From: Oceanobacillus iheyensis HTE831
Lineage (GTDB): Bacteria; Bacillota; Bacilli; Bacillales; Amphibacillaceae
Reading direction: 5' to 3'
DNA: 64,000 nt
NCBI RefSeq assembly: GCF_000011245.1
Contig: NC_004193.1
Location: 1,590,501 to 1,654,500 of the forward strand
Shown here: positions 8,225 to 16,182 of the stretch, piece after piece
How positions within the stretch are numbered: position 1 is the stretch's first letter
Layout: each line of letters starts with the position of its first letter
Notes under the pieces: model-generated
Told to the model about the DNA's origin: nothing
What the model saw: only the letters and a program-made list of their open reading frames with translations
The model's database searches: none
Made by a program: the position numbers and the translations under genes

Positions 8225-9238
8225 GTGGTTAGAACAAAAGGTGCGTTAACAGGAAAACAAAAAGCAGCAATTCTTCTAATATCTTTAGGACCAGACGTCT
8301 CTGCACAAGTATATAAATATTTATCCGAAGAAGAAATTGAAAAATTAAGTCTTGAAATCTCTTCTGTTAAAAAGGTTGACTCCCATTTAAAAGAAGAGGT
8401 CTTGGAACAATTCCATCAAATTGCTTTAGCTCAAGATTATATTACTTCTGGAGGTATTGGTTATGCCAAAACGGTATTAGAAAAAGCATTCGGCAAACAG
8501 GAAGCATCTAATATCATTAATCGCTTAACATCATCATTGCAAGTTAGACCATTCGATTTTGCGAGGAAAGCAGACCCTCAACAAGTACTTAATTTTATTC
8601 AGGGAGAGCATCCGCAAACCATAGCACTGATATTATCTTATTTAGATCCTGAGCAGGGAGGACAAATCCTTTCCTCTCTGCCTCAGGAATTGCAAGCTGA
8701 TGTTGCTAGAAGAATTGCTACGATGGATTCAACATCACCAGAAATAATTAATCAAATCGAACAAGTGTTGGAAAAAAACATATCTTCATCTGTAACCGAG
8801 GATTACACTCAGACAGGTGGAATACAAGCAGTAGTAGAAGTATTAAACGGTGTAGACAGAAGTACGGAACGAACTATATTAGATGCGCTTGAAATTCAGG
8901 ATCCTGACTTAGCTGAAGAAATTAAAAAACGTATGTTTGTCTTTGAAGATATTGTTATTCTTGACAATCGTGCTATACAACGTGTTGTACGTGAAGTAGA
9001 TAATGAAGATCTTCGTTTAGCATTGAAGGTAGCTAGTGAAGAAGTAAAAGATATAGTATTCCAAAATATGTCTGAGCGTATGGCGCAAACCTTTAAAGAA
9101 GAGATGGAGTTCATGGGACCAGTTCGATTACGAGATGTCGAAGAAGCTCAAACTCGTATTGTAGGACTAATTCGAAGATTAGAAGATATTGGTGAAATTG
9201 TAATTGCTAGAGGTGGAGGAGACGATATCATTGTCTAA
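8225..9238 (+). CDS. fliG: Flagellar motor switch protein FliG
   Basis: Switch-complex subunit that binds FliF and provides the torque face against MotA. It has 337 aa and starts with GTG at 8225 after TAGGAGGATG. The N-terminal FliF-binding part contains KQKAAILLISLGPDVSAQVYKYL. The middle domain carries an EHPQTIALILSYL motif (an EHPQ-type FliM-binding site). The C-terminal torque helix region includes MFVFEDIVILDNRAIQRVVREVD with its charged residues. The end overlaps the start region of fliH. Confidence 0.97.
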   Translation: MVRTKGALTGKQKAAILLISLGPDVSAQVYKYLSEEEIEKLSLEISSVKKVDSHLKEEVLEQFHQIALAQDYITSGGIGYAKTVLEKAFGKQEASNIINRLTSSLQVRPFDFARKADPQQVLNFIQGEHPQTIALILSYLDPEQGGQILSSLPQELQADVARRIATMDSTSPEIINQIEQVLEKNISSSVTEDYTQTGGIQAVVEVLNGVDRSTERTILDALEIQDPDLAEEIKKRMFVFEDIVILDNRAIQRVVREVDNEDLRLALKVASEEVKDIVFQNMSERMAQTFKEEMEFMGPVRLRDVEEAQTRIVGLIRRLEDIGEIVIARGGGDDIIV

Positions 9239-9968
9239 TCATACAAAACAAATCTCAATCAGATCTATTGAATCTATTGTTCCAAGGCAATTAGAACCAG
9301 AGCAAACGGAAGAAGTCATTTCACGGAATTTGCAACAAAAAATACAAGAAGAGAAAAAATATTTGCAATCCATTCAAGAAAAGCAAAATTCGTTAATTCA
9401 GGAAACAAAAGAAAAGATAGATGCTGCTCAAGTAAAGTGGCAGGAAGAAAAGCAAAAACTAATTGAAGAAACAAAACAAATTGGTTATCAGGATGGATAT
9501 AAACAAGGTGTTCAGGAAGGCTATGATTCCTATAAGGAAAAAATAACCGAAATGAACAATATTGTAGATGCGACGATCAAAGATTATCACAGTGAACTGG
9601 ATAAAAGCACAGAAACTATATTGGGACTATCGGTACTGGTTGCAGAGCGGATTTTAGAAAACCAACTCACTGAGCATCCTGATCAATTTTTAAATATTGT
9701 GAAAGCTGCAGTTCATGATATAAAAGGTCAACCAAAAGTATCCATAATCCTACACCCTACGAATTATGAATTAGTTTCCACACACCAAACTGAATTAAAA
9801 CGCATGCTTGGTAAGGATAGTAAACTAGCTATTTATGTGAATGAAGATTTGAAAGAAACAGATTGTCTGATTGAACATCCGTTTGGGCAAATTGAAGCTA
9901 ATATAGATAGTCAATTGACGAAGATTCGTGAAGCGTTAATGGATTATTTAATGGAGTCGAAAGTATAA
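9231..9968 (+). CDS. fliH: Flagellar export ATPase regulator FliH
   Basis: Peripheral stalk protein that binds FliI and holds it at the export gate. I place the start at TTG 9231 (245 aa), because GGAGGA lies 10 nt upstream. The frame extends to another TTG at 9204 inside fliG, which lacks a Shine-Dalgarno. A long coiled coil rich in Gln, Glu and Lys covers about residues 35-90. A GYQDGYKQGVQEGYDSYK segment carries the Gly-spaced repeats typical of FliH, and the globular C-terminal FliH/YscL domain (about 120-240) follows. It overlaps the fliI ATG by one base. Confidence 0.9.
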   Translation: MSNHTKQISIRSIESIVPRQLEPEQTEEVISRNLQQKIQEEKKYLQSIQEKQNSLIQETKEKIDAAQVKWQEEKQKLIEETKQIGYQDGYKQGVQEGYDSYKEKITEMNNIVDATIKDYHSELDKSTETILGLSVLVAERILENQLTEHPDQFLNIVKAAVHDIKGQPKVSIILHPTNYELVSTHQTELKRMLGKDSKLAIYVNEDLKETDCLIEHPFGQIEANIDSQLTKIREALMDYLMESKV

Positions 9969-11287
9969 TGATAGATCAATATAGAGATGTTATAGCTAAA
10001 GTGGATACGTATAAACGTTATGGGAAAGTAATTAGAGTTGTAGGGTTAATGATAGAATCTGAAGGTCCAACTGCTAATATTGGAGAGGTTTGCAATATTA
10101 AAACTTCTGCAAATACAGATCATGCATTATTAGCGGAGGTTGTCGGATTTCGAAATGAAAAGATTATATTAATGCCTTATACAGAGGTTACTGAAGTTGG
10201 TCCAGGTTGTTTGGTTGAAGCAACAGGAAAGCCTTTAACAGTCAAGGTAGGCAGAGGATTGGTAGGGAAAGTTTTAAATTCATTAGGAAAACCTTTGAAT
10301 GATACTGAAGAATTGCCGAAGGGGTTAGCTAATTTTATGACCGAGCAGACACCTCCAAATCCCCTTGAACGTCCTCCGATTCGTACTCCGTTACAAGTAG
10401 GGGTAAAGGCAATTGATTCATTACTGACTATGGGAGAGGGACAAAGAGTCGGTTTATTTGCCGGGAGTGGTGTCGGTAAAAGTACACTTCTTGGGATGAT
10501 AGCGAGAAATAGTAGCGCTGAAATTAACGTAATTGCCCTAATTGGTGAACGTGGCAGAGAGGTTAGGGAATTTATTGAAAATGATCTAGGCCCAGAAGGA
10601 TTAAAAAAGTCAATTGTAGTAGTCGCAACGTCTGATCAGCCAGCTCTAATGAGAATTAAAGGAGCTTACACTGCTACTGCAATTAGTGAGTACTTTCGCG
10701 ATTTAGGATACAAAGTTAATTTAATGATGGATTCAGTAACTAGAGTTGCAATGGCACAACGAGAAATTGGACTAGCGGTTGGTGAACCGCCAACAACCAA
10801 AGGGTATACACCTTCTGTATTTTCGATATTACCTAAACTTTTAGAACGTACGGGAACGAACGCTAATGGAACAATTACTGGTTTCTATACTGTGTTGGTA
10901 GATGGTGATGATATGAACGAGCCAATTGCAGATGCGGTCAGAGGGATATTGGATGGCCACTTCATTCTCGATAGAAAATTAGCAGAGCGAGGTCAGTTTC
11001 CAGCAATAAATGTACTAAAGTCAATTAGTAGAGTGATGAATGTTATTGCTGATGAGGAACATAAAGAGCAAAGCCAAACATTGCGAAAACTGTTGTCTAC
11101 CTATGAAGAAAACCAAGAATTAATTACGATTGGAGCTTATAAAAAAGGGACCAATCATGAGATTGACCAAGCAATCAGTTTCCAGCCTTACATTCTAGAA
11201 TTTCTAAAACAAGGTATACATGAGAAACGTACGTTTGATGAAACAATACAAATGATGAAGAATCTACTGCATGGAGGAGTGTCCTAA
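9968..11287 (+). CDS. fliI: Flagellum-specific ATP synthase/export ATPase FliI
   Basis: ATPase of the flagellar type III export apparatus, related to F1-beta. It has 439 aa. Walker A GSGVGKST is at about residues 165-172, and the DSVTRVAMAQREIGLAVGEPP segment (Walker B and the family signature) follows. The ERGREVREFIE motif is also present. Its ATG overlaps the fliH TAA, and its own TAA overlaps the fliJ ATG, so the three subunits of the soluble export complex are translationally coupled. Confidence 0.97.
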   Translation: MIDQYRDVIAKVDTYKRYGKVIRVVGLMIESEGPTANIGEVCNIKTSANTDHALLAEVVGFRNEKIILMPYTEVTEVGPGCLVEATGKPLTVKVGRGLVGKVLNSLGKPLNDTEELPKGLANFMTEQTPPNPLERPPIRTPLQVGVKAIDSLLTMGEGQRVGLFAGSGVGKSTLLGMIARNSSAEINVIALIGERGREVREFIENDLGPEGLKKSIVVVATSDQPALMRIKGAYTATAISEYFRDLGYKVNLMMDSVTRVAMAQREIGLAVGEPPTTKGYTPSVFSILPKLLERTGTNANGTITGFYTVLVDGDDMNEPIADAVRGILDGHFILDRKLAERGQFPAINVLKSISRVMNVIADEEHKEQSQTLRKLLSTYEENQELITIGAYKKGTNHEIDQAISFQPYILEFLKQGIHEKRTFDETIQMMKNLLHGGVS

Positions 11288-11733
11288 TGGTAGAAGTAAT
11301 TGGTTTAACTAGAATAAGAGAGATTAGAGAAAACGAAAAAAAGGTTGCACAATCTTCGTACAATCAGTCAAAAGAAACATTCGAAAAAATAGCAACCGAA
11401 CTTTATAACTTGTTAAAAACAAAAGAGAATGCGGAAGCTTCATTTGAATCCTATATTCAAAATACAACTTCTATTGAAAAAATAAAGGAACAATCTTCCT
11501 ACATTGAGAAATTAAATCAGCGAATTCAAAGTGTTCAACTTCTTGTGCAACGGGCGAGAAATGACATGGAAATAAAACAAGAAAAACTTTCAAATGCTTA
11601 TGTAGAAGTGAAGAAATTTGATAAGATAATTGAATTTAAACAAAAGAATGAAATAGAGGAAGCGAAAAGAAAAGAAGCGAATTGGATGGATGAGATGTCC
11701 ATGCAGCAATATCTAGGCCACAAGACAAGGTGA
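11287..11733 (+). CDS. fliJ: Flagellar export chaperone FliJ
   Basis: Coiled-coil stalk protein of the export ATPase, resembling the gamma subunit of F1. The 148 aa are nearly all helical and rich in Lys, Glu and Gln, which is all the family conserves. Identity rests on this composition and on the position directly after fliI, overlapping by one base, with GGAGGAGT as Shine-Dalgarno. Confidence 0.9.
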   Translation: MVEVIGLTRIREIRENEKKVAQSSYNQSKETFEKIATELYNLLKTKENAEASFESYIQNTTSIEKIKEQSSYIEKLNQRIQSVQLLVQRARNDMEIKQEKLSNAYVEVKKFDKIIEFKQKNEIEEAKRKEANWMDEMSMQQYLGHKTR

Positions 11734-11738
11734 ATATT

Positions 11739-12335
11739 ATGAATAATAAAGAAGAAAAGAAAAAAATTAATCCTTTTATCTTGGTGTTTTTTGCAGGTGT
11801 TATACCACTATTCGTTGTTGCTATATTAGCTGTATTTATTTTAGAAATGGCTGGCGTGGAAGTCGTTGATTGGGCGAAAGAAAAGACAAGTAACGTTCCC
11901 ATCGTAGGGGAAATGATTAAAGAAGATCAGCCTGTAACTCAATCTTCACCAGAGCTAGAGACTGCACAAGCAAAATTGCAAGAAAAACAAGATGAAGTTA
12001 TAGAATTAGAAAATTCTATCGGAGATTTAGAATCTACTATAAAGCAATTAGAAGATGAAATCCTTCGTCTTGAGCACCGAGATGATTCAACCAATAATAC
12101 AGAAGAAGATCAGAATCCTGAAGAAGAAGTTGCGAATGAAATGATTCAATCATTTACAGAAATGAAGGGAAAGCAGGCGGCACAAATTCTTGAATCAATT
12201 GAAGATGATCAATTAGTTGTTCGTATCCTGGAAGGAATGGAACCCGCTGATCGTGGAGAAATATTGCAACGTATGACTAAAGACAAAGCAGCTAGATATA
12301 CTGAACTCGTCATGGCAGCAATGGAAAATGAGTAA
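11739..12335 (+). CDS. MotE-like / YlxF flagellar operon protein
   Basis: Corresponds to B. subtilis YlxF, of the MotE family (MgtE N-terminal-like domain). The 198 aa contain one membrane helix near residues 13-35 (FILVFFAGVIPLFVVAILAVF), a coiled coil around 75-115 and a C-terminal MgtE_N-like repeat (MKGKQAAQILESIEDDQLVV, then MEPADRGEILQRM). I chose ATG 11739, because ACAAGG lies 8 nt upstream; a GTG at 11730 is also in frame. MotE proteins in other bacteria are linked to stator assembly, and a similar role here is inference. Confidence 0.82.
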   Translation: MNNKEEKKKINPFILVFFAGVIPLFVVAILAVFILEMAGVEVVDWAKEKTSNVPIVGEMIKEDQPVTQSSPELETAQAKLQEKQDEVIELENSIGDLESTIKQLEDEILRLEHRDDSTNNTEEDQNPEEEVANEMIQSFTEMKGKQAAQILESIEDDQLVVRILEGMEPADRGEILQRMTKDKAARYTELVMAAMENE

Positions 12336-12364
12336 TCAAGCCCTATTTGAAAGGAGGTGAAATA

Positions 12365-13642
12365 GTGAACATCATGATGTTGCAACCATTGCAATCTATC
12401 CCAAATACACCAAAGTCTCATTCATCGTTATCAAATATGAAAGTAGAAAATTTTCAGGATTTACTAGCAAATTCCGAGGCAAAGGGTAATGAATTGTCGA
12501 TGGATAAAGACCTTACGTTGATTTTATCTGAAAAGCTAGTCAATGAGAAAGTTCCTGAAGAGTTATTGCAATTCCTTCAAGAGACTAATTTATATGATTC
12601 GTTATTGGAACAAGTTCAATTGGTACTATCCGATAGTTTTAAAGAGAACAATTCCTTAATACAGATGGAAAAGTCGGTTGCTGAATTAAATGTTGAACAA
12701 TTAGCTTATCAAATTCTTGCTGATCATAATTATTTACATACCTATGTGAATCAGTTGGTGGAAACTACAAATTCCGGTTGGACAGAAGGCCTTCCGCAAG
12801 TATCTGCAAGTATGAAATCGCAACAAATTCAGCAGAGTGCAATGGAATTGTTACAAAATGTTTCGACTAAAGGGGATATTCATAAGGTTGCTCCAAAGAT
12901 TGCATCATTGTTAGAGCACTATTATCAACAAATGAAGTCACAACCAACACAACAAGGACAAAGTTCCCTATCTAATCAGGTGAATTCCTTTAATGAAGCT
13001 GAATTAGATGAGATTTGGTCTAAACTCTTACAGATAAGTAATCAACAGGGAAATACATCGAGAATAGCATCAGCGGATGTCAGCCAGTGGTTAAATAAGA
13101 TAATTGATCTTGATAAACCTTTTACTTATACTTCAATGAATCAATCTGTTCCGATATCTAAATTAGAGCAATTTTATATCCATCTTAGTTCTAATACAGT
13201 AAGCCAGACTCAAGAACAACAGTTGATGGACAAATTTAAACAAGTTATACAATCTAATAAATTGCAAAATTTCTGGAATGGAAGTAGTGGATTATCTATC
13301 AAGTTAAGTCCTGAGCAATTGGGGGATATGACGATTAGAATGGCGAAGGTTAATGGAGAAATGACTGTGAGAATCTTGGTTTCTTCCATGGCTGCAAAAG
13401 AAATGCTTGATTCGAATTTACATCAATTGAGAAATATTTTCTCGCCGCACCAAGTCATTGTTGAAAAACAAGATGTATCAATGACTCTTAATAATAACTT
13501 ACAGGAATCTAAGGATAGTGCAGATGAGCAATTTCAAGAGCAAATGAATGGTTCGAACCAACAAACAGATGATGATGAAAAAGATACAGGATCATATGAT
13601 TTTGAAGAGTTTATGACGGAATTACTCAATGAAAAAATTTAG
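12365..13642 (+). CDS. fliK: Flagellar hook-length control protein FliK
   Basis: Secreted ruler that sets hook length and switches export specificity through FlhB. Start GTG 12365 (425 aa), 7 nt after AAGGAGG; the frame opens earlier at TTG 12347, upstream of the Shine-Dalgarno. The long N-terminal part is Gln/Ser-rich with low conservation, as in this family. The C-terminal domain is recognisable: LSIKLSPEQLGDMTIRMAKV, then VRILVSSMAAKEMLDSNLHQL, which matches the Flg_hook core (LxPxxLGxv). An acidic, Gln-rich tail follows. Confidence 0.88.
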   Translation: MNIMMLQPLQSIPNTPKSHSSLSNMKVENFQDLLANSEAKGNELSMDKDLTLILSEKLVNEKVPEELLQFLQETNLYDSLLEQVQLVLSDSFKENNSLIQMEKSVAELNVEQLAYQILADHNYLHTYVNQLVETTNSGWTEGLPQVSASMKSQQIQQSAMELLQNVSTKGDIHKVAPKIASLLEHYYQQMKSQPTQQGQSSLSNQVNSFNEAELDEIWSKLLQISNQQGNTSRIASADVSQWLNKIIDLDKPFTYTSMNQSVPISKLEQFYIHLSSNTVSQTQEQQLMDKFKQVIQSNKLQNFWNGSSGLSIKLSPEQLGDMTIRMAKVNGEMTVRILVSSMAAKEMLDSNLHQLRNIFSPHQVIVEKQDVSMTLNNNLQESKDSADEQFQEQMNGSNQQTDDDEKDTGSYDFEEFMTELLNEKI

Positions 13643-13654
13643 GTGGGTGAAAAA

Positions 13655-14173
13655 ATGACTTCAATTGATTCATCTTTATATTTAAACAACCAACAGAAAG
13701 CACGTGTACCTAGTCAAGAGTTAGGAAAAGATGAATTTTTGAAACTATTGATGGTGCAGTTACAAAATCAAGATCCAACTAAGCCGATGGATGATTCACA
13801 ATTTATGTCGCAGATGGCAACTTTTTCATCCTTAGAGCAAATGATGAATATGTCCAACTCAATAGAAATGTTAGTGAACAATTCACTCGTTTCTCCTGTT
13901 CTTCAATACAGCCATATGATTGGAGAGGAAGTGTCGTATATGACATTTGATGAAGAAACAGGGAAAGAGACTGGGATAGAAACCAGTATAGTAGTTGGAG
14001 TCACTCAAAACGAAGGCTGGGCAGTTTTTGAATTAGAAAATGGTGAACGAATTTATGCAGATACAGTTATTCAAGTTGGGGAATCAAATGCTGAAGATGG
14101 TGACGATGATAGTGATATAGATGGTGACGAAGATGACTCTGATTCTGGTGATGGAGAGGAAAGTGAAGACTAA
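13655..14173 (+). CDS. flgD: Flagellar hook capping protein FlgD
   Basis: Scaffold cap on which hook subunits polymerise. Start ATG 13655 (172 aa), with AGGTGGG 7 nt upstream. The N-terminal signature is clear: LGKDEFLKLLMVQLQNQDP followed by MDDSQFMSQMATFSSLEQM. The C-terminal part is short, as in Bacillus FlgD, and ends in an unusual run of about 26 residues that are almost all Asp, Glu, Ser or Gly (encoded near 14092-14170). This acidic tail is not part of the conserved fold. The stop overlaps the next gene's ATG. Confidence 0.93.
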   Translation: MTSIDSSLYLNNQQKARVPSQELGKDEFLKLLMVQLQNQDPTKPMDDSQFMSQMATFSSLEQMMNMSNSIEMLVNNSLVSPVLQYSHMIGEEVSYMTFDEETGKETGIETSIVVGVTQNEGWAVFELENGERIYADTVIQVGESNAEDGDDDSDIDGDEDDSDSGDGEESED

Positions 14174-14541
14174 TGGATCACCGTATTTATCAGACACCAC
14201 CATTAATTGTACCACCAACGAAAAAGAGTCAATCACCAAAACAATCAACTGTTTCATTTAAAGACGTACTGCAAGAACAAAATCAATTAAAGATAAGCAA
14301 GCATGCTACTGAAAGAATGCATGAACGCAATATTTCCATTAACGATAAGCAATGGGAACTGATTCAAGACAAAATGCAAGAGGCGAAGGATAAAGGGGTA
14401 ACCGATTCCCTTGTTGTTTTAAATGACGCAACACTAGTTGTTAGTACAAGCAATAATACAGTAATTACCGCGATGGATCGTCATGAGTTTTCAAGTAAGA
14501 TATTTACAAATATAAATGGAACAATCTTAATTCAAGATTAG
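14173..14541 (+). CDS. Flagellar operon protein, TIGR02530-type
   Basis: Small (122 aa) soluble protein found between flgD and the hook gene in many Bacillaceae and other Firmicutes and known only as a flagellar operon protein. The conserved core is SKHATERMHERNISI near residues 40-55, then a helix and the DSLVVLNDATLVVSTSNNTVITAMDR segment. There is no membrane segment. The role is unknown; co-transcription with flgD (ATG overlapping the flgD stop) and flgE suggests hook assembly or control. As I recall, B. subtilis has no obvious copy at this place. Confidence 0.85.
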   Translation: MDHRIYQTPPLIVPPTKKSQSPKQSTVSFKDVLQEQNQLKISKHATERMHERNISINDKQWELIQDKMQEAKDKGVTDSLVVLNDATLVVSTSNNTVITAMDRHEFSSKIFTNINGTILIQD

Positions 14542-14612
14542 GCTGGACCTATGGGGAGCTTAAAAAACTGCAGAATGACAGATGCAGAATAAATAATAAA
14601 GGGGAAATGATT

Positions 14613-15470
14613 ATGCTACGGTCAATGTATTCAGGTATTTCTGGAATGAAAAATTCACAAACGAAATTAGATGTTATTGGTAATAATATCGCTAACGTTA
14701 ATACAGTCGGTTACAAAAAATCAATGGTAAATTTCCAAGATATGATGAGTCAAACAACATCTGGTGCACAAGGCTCGACAGCCAATCGTGGAGGAGTAAA
14801 CGCTTCTCAAGTTGGTTTGGGTTCTACGATTGGTGCAATTTCTAACATTCATACGCAAGGGTTTCAACAAGTTACAAATAATCCATTGGATTTTGCTATA
14901 GAAGGTGATGGAATGTTTGTGTTGGTGGAAGGTGTAGATGCTGATGGAGAAGGAGGGACTAATATTGACTTAGATAATGTCAATACTGCTTATTCACGTG
15001 CTGGAAACTTCTACTTGGATGATAATGGAAACATCGTAAATTCTCAAGGGTTGTATTTAGTAGGATTTGTTGGTGATCCGGCACAGGAATCAACGATAAA
15101 TATTCCAGAGTCCGCACAAAGTTTCAGTGTACAATCCAATGGAACAGTCAACTATATTGATGCAAATGGAGACACACAAGTGGCTGGTCAAGTTGCATTA
15201 GCTTCATTCTCGAATCCATCTGGATTGCAAAAAGCAGGAAATAATTTATATTTAGATTCTCCTAATGCAGGACTAGCAGAACAATTATATACGCCAGAAT
15301 CTGATGACTTAGGTTCTTCTGTTGTAAGTGGTGCATTAGAAATGTCGAATGTGGACTTATCTGAAGAATTTACCGAGATGATTACAGCACAACGTTCTTT
15401 CCAAGCGAACACTCGTATCATTACTACTTCAGATGAAATTTTACAAGAGCTTGTGAACCTAAAACGATAA
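14613..15470 (+). CDS. flgE: Flagellar hook protein FlgE (formerly FlgG in Bacillus)
   Basis: Subunit of the hook. I chose ATG 14613 (285 aa), 8 nt after AAAGGGG; the ATG at 14607 is too close. The N-terminus MLRSMYSGISGMKNSQTKLD and the NNIANVNTVGYKK motif match the B. subtilis hook protein almost residue for residue. The C-terminus has the conserved SNVDLSEEFTEMITAQRSFQ and the ITTSDEILQELVNLKR helix. It is short for a hook protein, as in B. subtilis, hence the older FlgG label. A perfect hairpin follows before swrD. Confidence 0.93.
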   Translation: MLRSMYSGISGMKNSQTKLDVIGNNIANVNTVGYKKSMVNFQDMMSQTTSGAQGSTANRGGVNASQVGLGSTIGAISNIHTQGFQQVTNNPLDFAIEGDGMFVLVEGVDADGEGGTNIDLDNVNTAYSRAGNFYLDDNGNIVNSQGLYLVGFVGDPAQESTINIPESAQSFSVQSNGTVNYIDANGDTQVAGQVALASFSNPSGLQKAGNNLYLDSPNAGLAEQLYTPESDDLGSSVVSGALEMSNVDLSEEFTEMITAQRSFQANTRIITTSDEILQELVNLKR

Positions 15471-15518
15471 AAGGGAGGTAGGGGGTAACGACAAAGTCTC
15501 GTTACCCCCGCCAAACAA
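15471..15518 (+). promoter_or_regulatory. Shine-Dalgarno separated from the swrD start by a perfect 11-bp hairpin
   Basis: AAGGGAGG at 15471-15478 is the only Shine-Dalgarno-like sequence before swrD, yet lies 40 nt from the ATG at 15519. Between them GGGGGTAACGA (15481-15491) and TCGTTACCCCC (15499-15509) form a perfect 11-bp stem with a 7-nt loop. No T-run follows, so it is not a terminator. Nine nt (GCCAAACAA) separate the stem from the ATG. With the stem folded, the effective spacing is about 11 nt. Confidence 0.75.
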
Positions 15519-15737
15519 ATGATTCATTTGACAAGATTAAATAATGAGAAATTTGTTTTAAATGCTATTTATATTGAACAAATACAATCGTTGCCTGATA
15601 CGACAATTTCCTTAATAAACGGGAAAAAAATTGTTGTAAAGGATAATGCAAATGAAGTACTGCACCAAGTTACAAATTATTATCAAACGATTGGACTGCA
15701 ACAATTATCTTCTAAGGTAGGTGAAATAGATGAGTAA
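15519..15737 (+). CDS. swrD: FlbD-family flagellar protein SwrD (YlzI)
   Basis: Small (72 aa) FlbD-family protein, present in most Firmicute fla/che operons right after the hook gene. In B. subtilis SwrD raises motor torque and supports swarming. The family motif is seen at the N-terminus (MIHLTRLNNEKFVLNAIYIE), then LPDTTISLINGKKIVVKDNA and VTNYYQTIG. There is no Shine-Dalgarno within 15 nt of the ATG; the likely one is displaced by a hairpin (see 15471-15518). It overlaps the fliL start. Confidence 0.92.
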   Translation: MIHLTRLNNEKFVLNAIYIEQIQSLPDTTISLINGKKIVVKDNANEVLHQVTNYYQTIGLQQLSSKVGEIDE

Positions 15738-16149
15738 ACTTATGAAAACAATGATTACTTCATTAGTAATTTTACTTGCAGGTGCGATTACAGCATTAGT
15801 AATAGTTATAAATATTAGTACGCCTGAAAAAGTTAGTGGAGAGCAATCGATTGATGACATGGTGGAATATTCATTCGAGTCCCCTGAAGTTACAACGGAT
15901 TTAGAAGATGGTACCTTTGTTCGTGTACAATTCCAAATTATTACAGATAGTAGTGATGCTAAAAAGGAATTAGAAAAACGAGATTTCCAGTTGAAAAATA
16001 TCTTAATAAAGGAATTGGCAAAAAAGAATAAAGAAGATTTTCAAGCTGGATTAGGTGATATAGAAGAAGCTCTAAAAAATGAATTAAATAACTTAATGAC
16101 AGAAGGAAACGTTACTGAAGTATATACGATAAGTAAGATCCTTCAATAG
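15730..16149 (+). CDS. fliL: Flagellar basal body-associated protein FliL
   Basis: Single-pass membrane protein that rings the stator and supports torque. The protein has 139 aa with one N-terminal membrane helix (about residues 6-29, TMITSLVILLAGAITALVIVI). An extracellular SPFH-like domain follows (FVRVQFQIITD, then KNILIKELAKK). AGGTGAAATAG precedes the ATG, inside the swrD coding end. Confidence 0.93.
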   Translation: MSKLMKTMITSLVILLAGAITALVIVINISTPEKVSGEQSIDDMVEYSFESPEVTTDLEDGTFVRVQFQIITDSSDAKKELEKRDFQLKNILIKELAKKNKEDFQAGLGDIEEALKNELNNLMTEGNVTEVYTISKILQ

Positions 16150-16182
16150 AAGCTAGCTCCTGCTAGGAGGTGAACGTAATAC

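Noticed and set aside
15481-15509. Hairpin after flgE taken as a terminator
   Set aside because: The stem is perfect, but the 3' side continues GCCAAACAAATG with no U-tract, and the operon clearly continues into swrD-fliL-fliM.
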